A model generated the notes under the pieces. The model worked only from the letters and a program-made list of their open reading frames with translations. It was not told the DNA's origin and did not search any database. This document shows, piece after piece, positions 11,869-26,945 of a stretch of 64,000 bases of DNA. How positions within the stretch are numbered: the stretch's first letter is position 1; every line of letters starts with the position of its first letter. A program made the translations under genes and the position numbers. The stretch is from Nitzschia sp. DOCU1 (Eukaryota > Bacillariophyta > Bacillariophyceae > Bacillariales > Bacillariaceae), in NCBI GenBank assembly GCA_951394045.1, contig OX595998.1, forward strand, positions 434,001 through 498,000. The letters are read 5' to 3'.

Positions 11869-11965
11869 CGTTCCATATCGCCATCCTAACATTTATTTAA
11901 ATACGTGGTCAGATAAATATATAATATTTATTTAGCCAAAATATTGACTTCTTCGACTTGCAAAA

Positions 11966-14900
11966 ATGGCACTCCCATCGTCCGGTCCATCATGCAATGA
12001 AATCTGAAAATGCCGCCAAGGATCGCGCGGGATCGAAATGAGAAGATCATTGCAACACTCAAGCGAGGCAATGAATGTTGGCATTTCATCATCAAAAAGG
12101 CTTGGCCGCGTGACCTTTTTTGAAGATAGCTTCAAAACACTATTGACAACACTCCTGCAAAAAAGGTCATTCGGCCAAAACGTATTGGCGATGGTGTCAC
12201 CATCCAAAGTGCTGGCTGACGTCATCGAGATCGTAAAAAATGATGGCAACATTGTTTCTCTTGACCAATGGGCTCCGGAGGAGGCATTTGTTCGAGTTCT
12301 TCGTGACTATGATGAAGAGTACAAGTCACTTGATTCTAGCAAATTTAACAGTTCCCTCTCAAAAGCTTTACCTGGAGGTGTTGTTGAATGCCAAACTATT
12401 CTTGGCGGCAATGGCGTGATGACTGGAATTGCCATGCTCTATGCTAAAAAGAAGATTGCAGTAGTCAAGAGTGATCCCAAACAAAAGCCTGTTTACTTCT
12501 ACAAGTTCACTAAAGCTAAAGACTATGAGACATGTCTTCTAGAGACATCTTGAGAGTTCTTCCAAGAAGTATGGAATTCAGCCTTGCAGCCCAGACAGCG
12601 GGCACTGAAGCGACGTTCCGAACGAATCTCCCAGTTGACAGTAGATCGAAGAAGCTGCCTTGAAGATACTTCTTTGTCGGAAGAAATATATCTCAATATC
12701 AATTTTAAATCTTATTTACGTGGTGCGCTATAGTGCTCAGCCACGGGAGAGCATTTTGGGCTAGCACACTCCGACCCTGTTTGATTCTTGCAATCCCTAC
12801 ATCGACGTAGGGATTCACCCATTCTTGGTAAAAAACCTCTCCCAGGGGGAAGAGGAAAACCAAGAATGGCTAGAAGGACCCGTCGTCAAACCGGCGCAAC
12901 GCAGGGAAGAGAGACAGCTGGCTCTCATCCTAGTCTGCTTACCATCCTTCAACTTGAATCAAACTAGCTGTCTTCCCTCTCGATTTATTTTGACACGCTC
13001 GTAGAGGGAGGCGTGCAGGGAGAAAAGAAGAAAGGTCTTGGCGCCCCAAGTAGTCTGGCCAGTAGCTGGGCTAGAGTCACGTCGAAGGCACTGACGCCTT
13101 CGCGCCGTGTCGCGCGCCGCGTGCGCGAAAGAGCAGCGCTGAGCTTGCTCCACCCTGGAAACGTTCGGGACGAACGTTTTCCTGCCAAGCTGCCGGGGAC
13201 CATGGAGGGCCTGGACGGTGAATTTCCCAGGACTCACTCCAACCTCTCGATGAACCATTTGTTCATCCAATACAAAGGTGGTGTTTCAAGCCACCTTTGC
13301 ATTCAGCCTGGAGAAAAAACGGGACGCAACGGTGCCCGTCATCCTCAGAACGACCACGACGTCTGTCGTGGTCGGACAATTTGCCTCCCCACGCATCACC
13401 GCGCGAATTGTGTCGGAAGAAATATATATAACCTCCAATTCAGTCCACCAAGATCAACAGCCAAAAGTCTTGATTACACCATAAGAAAAGAAACAACGAA
13501 CAATCGGACCGCCGAAGGACTTCGAAGAAGCATTTCAAATGCTTCAAGATGCCTGGACAGACAAATATGGCCTCCCCTTTCCAGTTGAGCATATACAAGT
13601 CTATCCAACAAACAAGAAAAAGAAGCACAAAGTACCAGTCTGTTGGCTGTGCTTGCAGCAGCGCGACGCACCGACGCCCCTCAAAAAATTGTCGCATCAT
13701 GTCCACCAACGGCACCACCTACAGCAGACGTCACCAGCAGGTCAACAACTACATCAAATGCAAAACAGATCTTGCGCGATGTCACTGTTGGAACAACATT
13801 TCAATATGTTGTGAGAGGCGTTCCTGAACTGTATGATGTCGTTCTCGAACGTACCTTGAATACAGCCATGAAGTCGCATCGCTGGCTAAGTGCATTTCAA
13901 AAAGTTTTGACCAGGAAGCGGAACAAACCCACTGCGGAAGAGAAGATGTTAGTAGCTGGTTTTGCTGCTGCCAGGCCCTACGTCGCCGGCACTCACATTG
14001 AACACTTATTGGCTATCGGGCGCATTTCTCTTGTATGGGAGGTATCCAGAAAAGCTGGTATTAACTTTCCATGGATGACTGTTGAAAATATTGCAGGCAG
14101 TTCTCCCAAGGAAAGGACGGTTGATTGCTGTGTGACGGATCTAGCGGTAACGCAGGCATTGCTCTTTTGAGATAAAGCAGTGGGAAAGGCAGTATTCGTG
14201 CAATCGGACAGGGGGAACCACGGTCAAGATGTTCGGCTTGCCACGATATGGGATCATGAAGACACTACAAAGTCGCCCAATGGTTCCACATATCAGTATC
14301 TCTTGGATACTACCTACACGGGCAAAAACGCAACGCAAGTAACCAAAGGCGCATGGAATACAACTGGTCTATGGTGGGACATTTGACTCTGGAGCAGGGA
14401 CCCCAGAGTCAAATGCCGACGAATTCCGAAGGCAACACTTACTTTCTGTCCGCGGTAAATTTGGCTCCTGTGGTTTGCATGATGTCCAATCAACCATCAG
14501 GCTACCAATGGAACATTATATGGGCGGCGGCGGCTTGGATAATCGAAATGCGGTGCAATTGCTACACACGGTCTTTGCAATGTACGAAATCATTTCTTCA
14601 CGACGCGAGAAATTGGTCAAACGCCTGTGGGAAAGCTTGAACCCAGATACTCCGATGGAAAAGCTGCCACCAGAACTCCTCAAGTCACTGCAGGAACCAC
14701 TAATCCCCCGGTGGTGGACGATACCGAAGTTGTCGTGTTTTGTTCAACGCAATACCGACTTCATTACAAATATGGCAATCGCAATACACCAAGAAGCCCA
14801 AACAAACTCCAAGGAGCACACCATTGCCTCCAATGTCATTTCTCTTATCCGCGAGCCGGAGATAATGGCCGACGTAGCATTCCTTGCAGCCCTCAACGTT

Positions 14901-16415
14901 CTTTACGTGAATCGCTTTATGCGATTTTATCAGGGCACCGATCCCAATATCGGAACGCCGGGTCATCTTTCGGCGCATTGAGTTGTCGTGTATTTTTTGA
15001 TGATAAAGTGTCTCGTTGATCTCCAACAGAACTTCCTGACACACCCAAGGTTTGCCGATACCGTTAGATACATCGACAAGATGAAGCACAAAGCCAAGAA
15101 GCTGAAAAAGGACTCACTGAAAGCTATGATCTCAAAGATAATTGCACAGGTGCACAAACACAATGCCAGATATCTGATATCCACGCATTTTGTCAGGGCA
15201 ATCTTTACAGAACAGGCAGTTGCCAGAGTGGTTGCATCAATCCTATTTTATGGCGACTACAATCATCCGCCGCCTGCAGGTCAAGTTTTTTCCAAACTTC
15301 ACGATTGTGAGATTGATCCAAATGAATTCCATGGGTTTGTCAAGACTTACCTGCCTATTGAAAAACTGGGTGAACTCCGTGGCCATCCAGCTGTTGAATA
15401 CTGGAAGGCAGAGATTGAGGAAATTGCAACCACAGATCTGGATATTTGGGACCGGGCTAACCCTAGGGCCAAGGCTATTCGCAAAAAGGCACTGCTGGAA
15501 GAAATTGGTGCTTCGTCATCAACCCAACACAACAATGAAAGAGCTGTGAAGCTTGGTGCGTTGGCGGCCTCCACTGGCAAGACTGACGGAAGAGTATCCA
15601 TCTATGTCAAAGCTGCGAATGATTTCTCTACGGAGTATCGCCAGCACCAACAAGAGGATGAGAGTGAGGACAGTGATGAGGACAAGTTGATGGATGAACA
15701 GCAAGACGACACTGATACCTCTTGTTCTTCCGATGACGACCACGACGACGATGATTGTAATGATGATGAATCCTCATCTGAAGAAATCAAGCAGAGAGAT
15801 AGAGGAAACAAAGATGGCAAGCACAAGTTGTTTGATTTTATAAGAGTTGCCAGAAACAAACACAAGCAAATTTTGGCTTACCAAGAGCGGATTGGGAATG
15901 ATGCGTATAAGCAAATCCGACTTCAAACGAAACAAGCATTACTGGCCCACGACCAGTCCCTTCGGCAGCAGGAGGCGGATGCTCGGATCGATGCACTGAT
16001 CGAGCAATTCAATCCAAATAAAGATCTCTTGGCCAAGGCCAGGAAAACAGGGGTAGATCATCCACCCAGAGTTCTCGGGTACTACCCAATCCGTCCCATG
16101 GGCTTCAAAGCCCACCAAGAACTGCTGCAGCTGGAACTGGACGCACGTGGTGTTAGTTACACTCCTAAGGATTTGGTAACAACAAAACGTGACTTACTCA
16201 AGCGTCATGAGCGAAGGCGGTTTGAATCTGAGGCAGACAAGATGATAGAAGGACTTGGTGAGATGCCATCCGATCTCAATACTTTGGAGCGCAAGCTTGC
16301 ATTTCTCAGGAAATATGAGACTGCGAATGATACGTCGTTTGGAGGTCAATTCGACATTGACCTCGACAAATTCTTCAAACCACTTACCTTGCTTCCCGAC
16401 GATTTCAGGTTGTAA
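11966..16415 (+). pseudogene. Decayed DDE-type transposase gene, superfamily unassigned
   Basis: Open blocks run from ATG 11966 to stop 16415 but are broken by TGA near 12005, TGA 12551-12553, a TAA after about 13482, TGA 14168-14170, a one-base shift near 14380 and TGA 14979-14981. Catalytic-looking stretches are S-D-R-G-N-H-G near 14215 and F-D-S-G-A-G-T-P-E-S at 14382 (the latter followed by G-G-G-G-L-D-N-R-N-A), with R-W-W-T-I-P further on. The last block (14988-16415) is 475 aa with a highly acidic Ser/Asp/Glu tract at about residues 222-265. A 719-bp insertion (12692-13410) splits the gene. Most breaks are TGA, which fits CGA to TGA decay. The family resembles transposon proteins I have seen in animals and algae, but I cannot name it securely. 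Confidence 0.6.
12675..13427. mobile_element. 719-bp hairpin-rich insertion flanked by a 17-bp direct repeat
   Basis: The 17-mer TGTCGGAAGAAATATAT occurs at 12675-12691 and 13411-13427. Translation of the transposase relic stays in the same protein context across the two copies (L-S-E-E-I-Y), so 12692-13410 is an insertion with a target duplication. It is a chain of near-perfect hairpins, for example 12792-12800/12807-12815 (9 bp), 12819-12868, 13083-13089/13096-13102 (7 bp), 13157-13167/13171-13182, 13273-13281/13291-13299 (9 bp) and 13351-13360/13365-13374 (10 bp, loop GTCT). No ORF, poly(A) tail or inverted ends were recognised. Confidence 0.62.
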
Positions 16416-16658
16416 TAATGTAATGATCATGATTATATTGATTTGATTGACAGTTATTTGAAGGTTGAGTTTGCTGTTGTTGTTGAGTTTGTTGTTGTGA
16501 AATGTGTATTTTGTGTGTCGTGTTTGGCGGGAAGAATGGCGGGAAATGCCATGGTGGTGCCGATGCAACCGACGCCGATGCGGGCTTGCACACGCAGATA
16601 AAAATGTTATATATGTATTCAACATGTATAAAATAGGTATTTAGGAATTTTGGAGGAT
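16416..16658. other. Downstream of transposase relic
   Basis: Contains a TTG-rich low-complexity run (about 16465-16500) and an AT-rich stretch. It may include the right end of the decayed transposon. No paired inverted repeat with 11870-11965 could be seen. Confidence 0.35.
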
Positions 16659-16731
16659 GTTGATATGGTTAGTGCCTTAACCCTAACAGTATTTAAGAGA
16701 GAAAAATGTGCAATGCACGAAGTATACCCTT
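16659..16731 (+). repeat. Start of a Copia-type LTR, cut by piggyBac-like insertion
   Basis: The segment begins TGTTGATATGG, a start typical of Copia LTRs, and runs into the TTAA target of the piggyBac-like element. The sequence resumes at 26759 on the other side and leads into the Copia Gag gene at 26946, so the rest of the LTR should lie within about 26759-26940. No second copy of this LTR was found in the window. Confidence 0.5.
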
Positions 16732-16988
16732 TTAACGCCAATCAGAAGCCATGCCGCTATCGGCACGAAATAAATTTCGCGCCGCTATCGTCACGAAATT
16801 TTATCTTCGTCCAATTGTTGGCCTAACTCTCTCCAACGTCGAAACAGATCCGACCGCACGAAAGAGCGTGCAATTTTACCTAGGGTCGGTCATGCCGGTG
16901 AGTTCCATGCTTTCGGTTCCCGCCCTCCTATCGGACACGAAAAGTGAGCCTGTCGGGGCGAAGTTTGCCAAAAAATTAAAACCCCACC

Positions 16989-17291
16989 ATGTCGGCACCC
17001 CCAACGGCCCCCACGGGCCACCAGGATTCCTTCCAACCGACCCGGGCGGTTCCTAGACGTGTCAGGGAGCCTGATGACTGGTCTCGGGTTAGCGACGACC
17101 ATATTGATGAACTTGTCCATGCCGAATCCATTTTTGTCTCAAATTCGGACAATTCACATGATATGGGCCCACCATCGCCGAATGAGACAAATGATGCTGC
17201 GACCGACGGCATTGGAGTCAACGAGGCTACTGCAAACGAGAAAGATGATGCTGCCAGTGATGGTTCTGCAGTGGAGGAGGCTATTGCAGGT
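16989..17291 (+). pseudogene. piggyBac-like transposase copy 1, N-terminal part
   Basis: 101 codons from an ATG in a CCACCATG context up to the Gypsy insertion. The region is acidic and Ser/Asp-rich, with P-D-D-W-S-R-V-S-D-D-H-I-D-E-L, which is also present in copy 2 from 53321. It joins in frame with 23030-25207 once the Gypsy element and one CAGGT are removed. Confidence 0.82.
17287..17291 (+). repeat. Target site duplication CAGGT of the Gypsy element (left)
   Basis: CAGGT precedes the left LTR and is repeated at 23025-23029 right after the right LTR. Confidence 0.93.
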
Positions 17292-17907
17292 TGCCCTATC
17301 CCGGGGGTGACGATAAAGAAATAAAGACGATGGTAATTGTGAGACCTATGTTACTTCTATTAGCTTGACTTCCAACAACAAGATTGACGAGAGGAAAGAT
17401 TTTTGTCTTTCAAATATTCGCGACCAGACGTTCATTTTGTGAACGTCTTTCCCCGCGCGTAAATAACGCGCATATACTTTATTTATTCGGATATGTCGAT
17501 TCCTCGTATCGTCGCCTTTTAACTAGGCGTCCCTAGTCTTGGCTAGCTACGACTCCTCGTCGCCCATGGTCTGAATTATTTCCTTGCTCTAAATACATCT
17601 CCTCTATTAGGCGATGAATATTTACTACTTAGATTGTAGGCATGCCGTTGGCAAGGGACTCTATGGGTTAGTCGAATGTCACTATGCAATATACTACAGA
17701 GTGCGCCATGTGTAACGCCGCGATTCGTTTGATCGCTGCGTCGGTGCGCCGTCAGCGCCGACGTCTCCGCCCGTTCATGTCCGTGTCCGTTAGCCGTCTG
17801 TACGTCGTCCGTCCAACGGACGCCTCCGTTCGTCTACGACTACTAAGACTACCAGCGTGTAGGACTAATAGGACTAAACTACTTGTGCGTCTCTGTGGGG
17901 TATGGCA
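17292..17907 (-). repeat. 3' LTR of Gypsy element
   Basis: 616 bp. On the plus strand it starts TGCCCTATCCCGGGGGTGACG and ends GGGGTATGGCA. Small hairpins include AACGTCTTTCCCCGCGCG-type sequence. Same length and sequence as the partner at 22409-23024. Confidence 0.95.
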
Positions 17908-17932
17908 CCCGCTTCCCTATGGAACAGCTCGG

Positions 17933-22384
<4,452 letters not shown>

Positions 22385-22408
22385 AACCTAGCGGGAGTTT
22401 TAAAACTG

Positions 22409-23024
22409 TGCCCTATCCCGGGGGTGACGATAAAGAAATAAAGACGATGGTAATTGTGAGACCTATGTTACTTCTATTAGCTTGACTTCCAACAACAAGA
22501 TTGACGAGAGGAAAGATTTTTGTCTTTCAAATATTCGCGACCAGACGTTCATTTTGTGAACGTCTTTCCCCGCGCGTAAATAACGCGCATATACTTTATT
22601 TATTCGGATATGTCGATTCCTCGTATCGTCGCCTTTTAACTAGGCGTCCCTAGTCTTGGCTAGCTACGACTCCTCGTCGCCCATGGTCTGAATTATTTCC
22701 TTGCTCTAAATACATCTCCTCTATTAGGCGATGAATATTTACTACTTAGATTGTAGGCATGCCGTTGGCAAGGGACTCTATGGGTTAGTCGAATGTCACT
22801 ATGCAATATACTACAGAGTGCGCCATGTGTAACGCCGCGATTCGTTTGATCGCTGCGTCGGTGCGCCGTCAGCGCCGACGTCTCCGCCCGTTCATGTCCG
22901 TGTCCGTTAGCCGTCTGTACGTCGTCCGTCCAACGGACGCCTCCGTTCGTCTACGACTACTAAGACTACCAGCGTGTAGGACTAATAGGACTAAACTACT
23001 TGTGCGTCTCTGTGGGGTATGGCA
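22409..23024 (-). repeat. 5' LTR of Gypsy element
   Basis: 616 bp, followed on the plus strand by CAGGT (23025-23029). It should hold the promoter for the minus-strand gag-pol gene. Confidence 0.95.
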
Positions 23025-23029
23025 CAGGT

Positions 23030-25207
23030 GTGTTGGCACTTGACCCTGGCGCCGCCGGCAAAGAGCGTTCGAAAAAATTTTCATACAGAAAGAAGAAACT
23101 TCTCGGTGACGCCCAGCTCTACTCGACAACTGGCTTCCCAATTCCAGGCATTTCTGGGCGGATTGTTGGTGTAATTGTCGAGTGTCCCAACAAGAAGCGG
23201 AACAATGGCCAGTTCAGGGTCGATTGGATCACCCATTCCCCGGGCATGCCTGCTACCGTTGACCGTTCATTGCTTCGAGAATGGTTCCCGGCCGACGATT
23301 ACATTCGGTCCCATTTCCAACAAGCAGCTCATGACTACGAGCATGCAGGTCCTGCTGGAATTCGGCAACACCTCCACATGTCATTTGGTACTCAGGCACC
23401 AGGTCCAACAGCCTCTCCTATTCAAGCCACGCCACCTCCACAGGCCACCATTGTACTCACGACTCCGGTGAGGTATGCAGCACGGGTGGCGATGATGACG
23501 GCGGCAGACTCTGTCTCAACGATGACAAACAGCAATTTCACAGGGCTATCAGCACTATCAACTGCTAGGTCGACTAGAAGCAATGCTAGTGGAGGGAGCT
23601 ATGTTGACTCGGATTCCCAGGACGGGGACGACTTGGACGAAGACGACAACGCCTGGCTCAACATTCCCGACGAGATCGAAGTAGAGCTAGAGGAGCCATC
23701 TGATGATGAAGATGGTCAGAACGACAACGGCATCCCCGGTGGACAGTTTGTTTTTAATTTGGTAGACGAAACTACCGACATGAATGCATGTCCACCACTC
23801 TACCATGGCCCAACTGGACTCAAGACGGGTGTTGCCCAATCGTTCAAGAACCCGACGGACTGCCTGCGACAGTGTGGTGGTCTCACTGTGCGTTTTGTTT
23901 CGAATCTTGCAAGGCAAACGAACCTGTATTTCAACAATAAAATTAGGCCCAACTTGAACCGGAACATGAGTTACTGTGGCAAAGAGTGGAGGAATGTTAC
24001 AACGAAGGAGATGCATGTGTTCTTGGGAATTCTACTGCGGATTTCGATGCAGGAAAGAGACGGTGGAGGCTACGTTGCTTACTTCGCGGGAGAAGACAAG
24101 AAGCTAAGCACAGGGCTGGACTCCGACTCAGATGACAAGACGCTGGAGGGTACGAAAGGGTGGGCGCAGAAATACATGTCGCTTACAAGGTTCAAGCAGA
24201 TTCGTGGGGCCTTCCACCCCATGGACAAGGTTGCCAGATACGGTGGCGACAAGTGTTACCAGTTACGTGAGGCATTGAATAACCTAAACGCAGCGTCGAA
24301 GAGGACCTTTCATCCTGGTCCTAATTTGGCGTTCGATGAAGGCGGCATTTCTTGCCGCAGCCGTTTGTGTCCCGTCCGCCAATATAACAAATCGAAGCCA
24401 CAGCCCTACCGTGTCGATTTCTTCATCCTTGCAGACTCAGTCACTTACGCAATCCTACATATGGATGTGTACCAAGGAAAGAACGAGTGTAACTCGTTCA
24501 TCGAAGAAGAGGCACAGTCGCTGCCGACAACACAAAAGGCTGTGGTAAACGTAGCACTACAGAGGGGACTCCACGATGAAGGTTTGGAACATGGCTACCG
24601 GACTCTGAGTATGGATAATTGCTACCAGTGCCCAGAACTGGCAGTCAGGCTACGAGATCGCTGCCACTTGCTCTCAACTGGGACGTGCAAGCAGTCAAGG
24701 AAGGGTTGGCCAAAGGATCTGATGACGATGCCGGACAGAGGCGAACGAGGTGAATCCCTAATTGCCTACGATAAAGTGAACGACATTGTCTGCATGCAAT
24801 GGCGGGACAATAAAGTTGTGAACGTTTGCGCAAGTATAACGGATGTCGCAGAAGAAGACGTCGGTCAACGAGAAGGAAACACCATGCGGATGCTCAGGGT
24901 TCCAAGGGCGTTGCGTCACTATCACCGGTACATGGGTGGCGTAGACAGAGGAGATCAAATGAGGATGCACCATGGCGGCTGGGCCCGAAAAGGGCACTTC
25001 AAAAAATGGTATATGAGAACGATGGTCGGCCTTTGGACGACCGTACTGCTGCGGTTACTGCACAGGTTGGACAAATGGGAGTGCAGGCACGAGCGACTAC
25101 CAATGGCGATGTTGTACCGCCTTGTGGGGCGGGGAACGAATCCTGGATCTCTCCCACTACGCAAGCTGGAAGTGGCTTACGGTTGCCCTTTCCTAGGTAA
25201 CCACTGA
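23030..25207 (+). pseudogene. piggyBac-like transposase copy 1, catalytic part
   Basis: Continues the frame of 16989-17291 after removal of the Gypsy element. Counted on the joined protein, L-A-F-D-E-G-G near 536, S-M-D-N-C-Y near 628 and G-G-V-D-R-G-D-Q-M near 739 give the three catalytic Asp of piggyBac transposases. Other family marks are F-F-I-L-A-D-S...Y-A-I-L...Y-Q-G-K-N and L-L-S-T-G-T. The C-terminal Cys-rich domain seen in copy 2 (55744-56214) is missing: after about 25050 the frame runs into the convergent accessory gene and stops at 25207. Copy 1 was thus disabled by both an internal deletion and the Gypsy insertion. Confidence 0.87.
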
Positions 25208-25493
25208 TGAAGGTTGTTGCGTCACGGTAAAGGGCATAACGAATCTCCTTCGTGGGGATGCCCTGTTCCAACATTGCATCACCCTTGTCAACGAAAAGGT
25301 GCTCATACATGGTACGCCCACCGGTGCCCTCAACCACCTGATTCAAAAAGCACGGCGACTCCCCACACCATTCGCACTTAGGTTCGATGGGAGGCAAAGT
25401 AGCACCAGCAGAAAATTTGCCCGAATTGCGCAAGTACTGCTGGAAAGCTTCGACGTCCTCAGCTGAAATCTCGTCCGGGAAGTCGAAGGTCAT
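24999..25493 (-). pseudogene. piggyBac-associated accessory gene, copy 1, C-terminal part
   Basis: Starts M-T-F-D-F-P-D-E-I-S and includes a possible zinc site C-E-W-C-G-E-S-P-C-F and the conserved block IRYALYRDATTFISGYLGKG. Copy 2 (56304-56750) shares this architecture. Homology ends near 25125, where the frame continues as the reverse of the transposase gene, consistent with a deletion that fused the 3' ends of the two convergent genes. Before the TRIM insertion the frame was continuous with 26217-26459. Function unknown; the family is not one I recognise. Confidence 0.72.
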
Positions 25494-25494
25494 G

Positions 25495-25696
25495 TGCAGT
25501 ATACCGGAATATAGTGGGCTATGGAATAGCGCACTAATTCAACAATATGTAATTCCCCGCACTCTCATACAAGAGAGCTCCAGTAGCGCAGTGGTACTGC
25601 CTACAATCACCTTCTAAGCAAGGTCGAGGGTTCGAGACCGAACTCCTCAAATCCCCTTTTCGCGCGCATACGCCGACTAGCGCACGGCGTAGTGCA
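25495..25696. repeat. TRIM-like left terminal repeat
   Basis: The tRNA-like part is about 25575-25655. A full cloverleaf does not close, because the acceptor stem is poor, so this is called a Pol III-promoter-like segment and not a tRNA gene. Confidence 0.7.
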
Positions 25697-26014
25697 TAAT
25701 GATATCATTGCACCTTTGGTATGTACAAACAGTACAACCATCGTACTTCAACCCAATGATATGCCCCTTCGAGCGAAGAGCGAAGCATGTCGAACATCAA
25801 GTTGAGGTTGACAACTTCAACATAATGGTATAAGCCTGACGAACCATGCGTTCTTCACACGCCACCTCTCAGTAGCATCACCTAGACACAGGCCGTAGCG
25901 TAGCCTCGTGCTGGCAAATTACCAGACCTCCGCCAATAAGGAGCGCTTCTAGCAATCGCGAATGCTGTGACTGACGAACAGATGTGAGCGTGCGACGAAT
26001 GACATGGGGGCGCA

Positions 26015-26216
26015 TGCAGTATACCGGAATATAGTGGGCTATGGAATAGCGCACTAATTCAACAATATGTAATTCCCCGCACTCTCATACAAGAGAGCTC
26101 CAGTAGCGCAGTGGTACTGCCTACAATCACCTTCTAAGCAAGGTCGAGGGTTCGAGACCGAACTCCTCAAATCCCCTTTTCGCGCGCATATGCCGACTAG
26201 CGCACGGCGTAGTGCA
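26015..26216. repeat. TRIM-like right terminal repeat
   Basis: Copy of 25495-25696 with one visible difference. A G-rich stretch GACATGGGGGCGCA lies just before it, where a polypurine tract would be expected. Confidence 0.7.
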
Positions 26217-26459
26217 CGTGAAGCGAGGGTCCGGACCCGGTTCGCTGAACATACGAATGTTGTTCCCAATGTTCGTCACTTCAATCACATCGATCGTCTC
26301 GTTCCTACCAGTGCGGCGGTTCTGCTCTTCGTTAGAGAGCCGAATCGCCGTTGCAACTGTGGAGTCCATCGGATCTGGCTCGGTATCCGAGCCGTACCTA
26401 ACCCCCCCGAAGTCCATGCCGTAGGGGTTATGAGAGAGGTCTCTGGCGTTCGAACCCAT
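26217..26459 (-). pseudogene. piggyBac-associated accessory gene, copy 1, N-terminal part
   Basis: Starts at ATG 26459 with H-N-P-Y-G-M-D-F, then R-L-S-N-E-E-Q-N-R-R-T-G and V-T-N-I-G-N-N-I-R-M-F-S-E. Copy 2 has matching blocks S-Y-N-P-Y-G-M-D-F, L-A-N-E-E-N-N-C-R-T-G and R-M-F-A-E at 56747-57031. Once the TRIM and one 4-bp duplicate are removed, the last codon here runs in phase into M-T-F-D-F-P-D of 25493, so the ancestral gene was one frame. Confidence 0.72.
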
Positions 26460-26569
26460 CGTATTAGATACTCTAAACGAGTGAAATGAATCAATACTGT
26501 CATGGTTTGGTGTTGGATGCAGAAGGATGATTGTCGGAGGGAGTTCGATAGCATGTATTTACTACAACA

Positions 26570-26635
26570 AGGATAAGGTAAGGATAAGGTCAGGATAAGG
26601 TCAGGATAAGGTCAGGATAAGGCAAGGATAAGGCC
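26570..26635 (+). repeat. Tandem repeat of AGGATAAGGTC, about 6 copies
   Basis: 11-bp unit with small variation (AAGGATAAGGT, CAGGATAAGGT), located 120 bp inside the right end of piggyBac copy 1. Subterminal arrays like this can bind transposase, but that is only a suggestion. Confidence 0.85.
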
Positions 26636-26945
26636 AATGCTAAAAAATTGGCACGAAATACGTATTTCGTGCCGCTGAAATTGGCACAAAATTGGGCGGC
26701 CCGGCGCACCGCACACCGCCATAGCGGCGTGAAATTCACCTCATCCGATTGGCGTTAAGCAACCCTGTGGAGCGCATCACCTGATCAGCGATTGTCGTTA
26801 CCACATGGCACGTGCGGTCTTGCTCGACAGAATGTGTGACTGAGCAGAGAGATGTGCCGATCTCGCCAATGTTGAAAATCCTCCAAAAGATATCAAAAGG
26901 ATCTTTTGTTACCGTACTCTCGTATCGCCTTTGTCTCTGATCAAC

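Larger units (their letters stand above)
25495..26216. mobile_element. TRIM-like element with tRNA-like sequence in its terminal repeats
   Basis: Two 202-bp direct repeats (25495-25696 and 26015-26216) begin TGCAGTATACC and end TAGTGCA, fitting LTR ends TG...CA. They differ visibly at one base (CGCATACGCC versus CGCATATGCC). The 318-bp interior has no ORF. Flanks CATG (25491-25494) and CGTG (26217-26220) fit a 4-bp duplication with one change, and excision restores the accessory reading frame. Each repeat contains TAGCGCAGTGG (A-box-like) and GGGTTCGAGACC (B-box-like) about 35 bp apart, with a D-arm-like CAGTGGTACTG and an anticodon-arm-like hairpin ACCTT...AAGGT. Confidence 0.7.

Noticed and set aside
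12692..13410. Hammerhead ribozyme or retrozyme in the hairpin insertion
   Set aside because: A CTGANGA core with a matching GAAA arrangement was looked for and not found.
25575..25655. True tRNA gene in the TRIM-like repeat
   Set aside because: A and B boxes are present but the acceptor and T stems do not pair properly, so only a tRNA-like segment is called.
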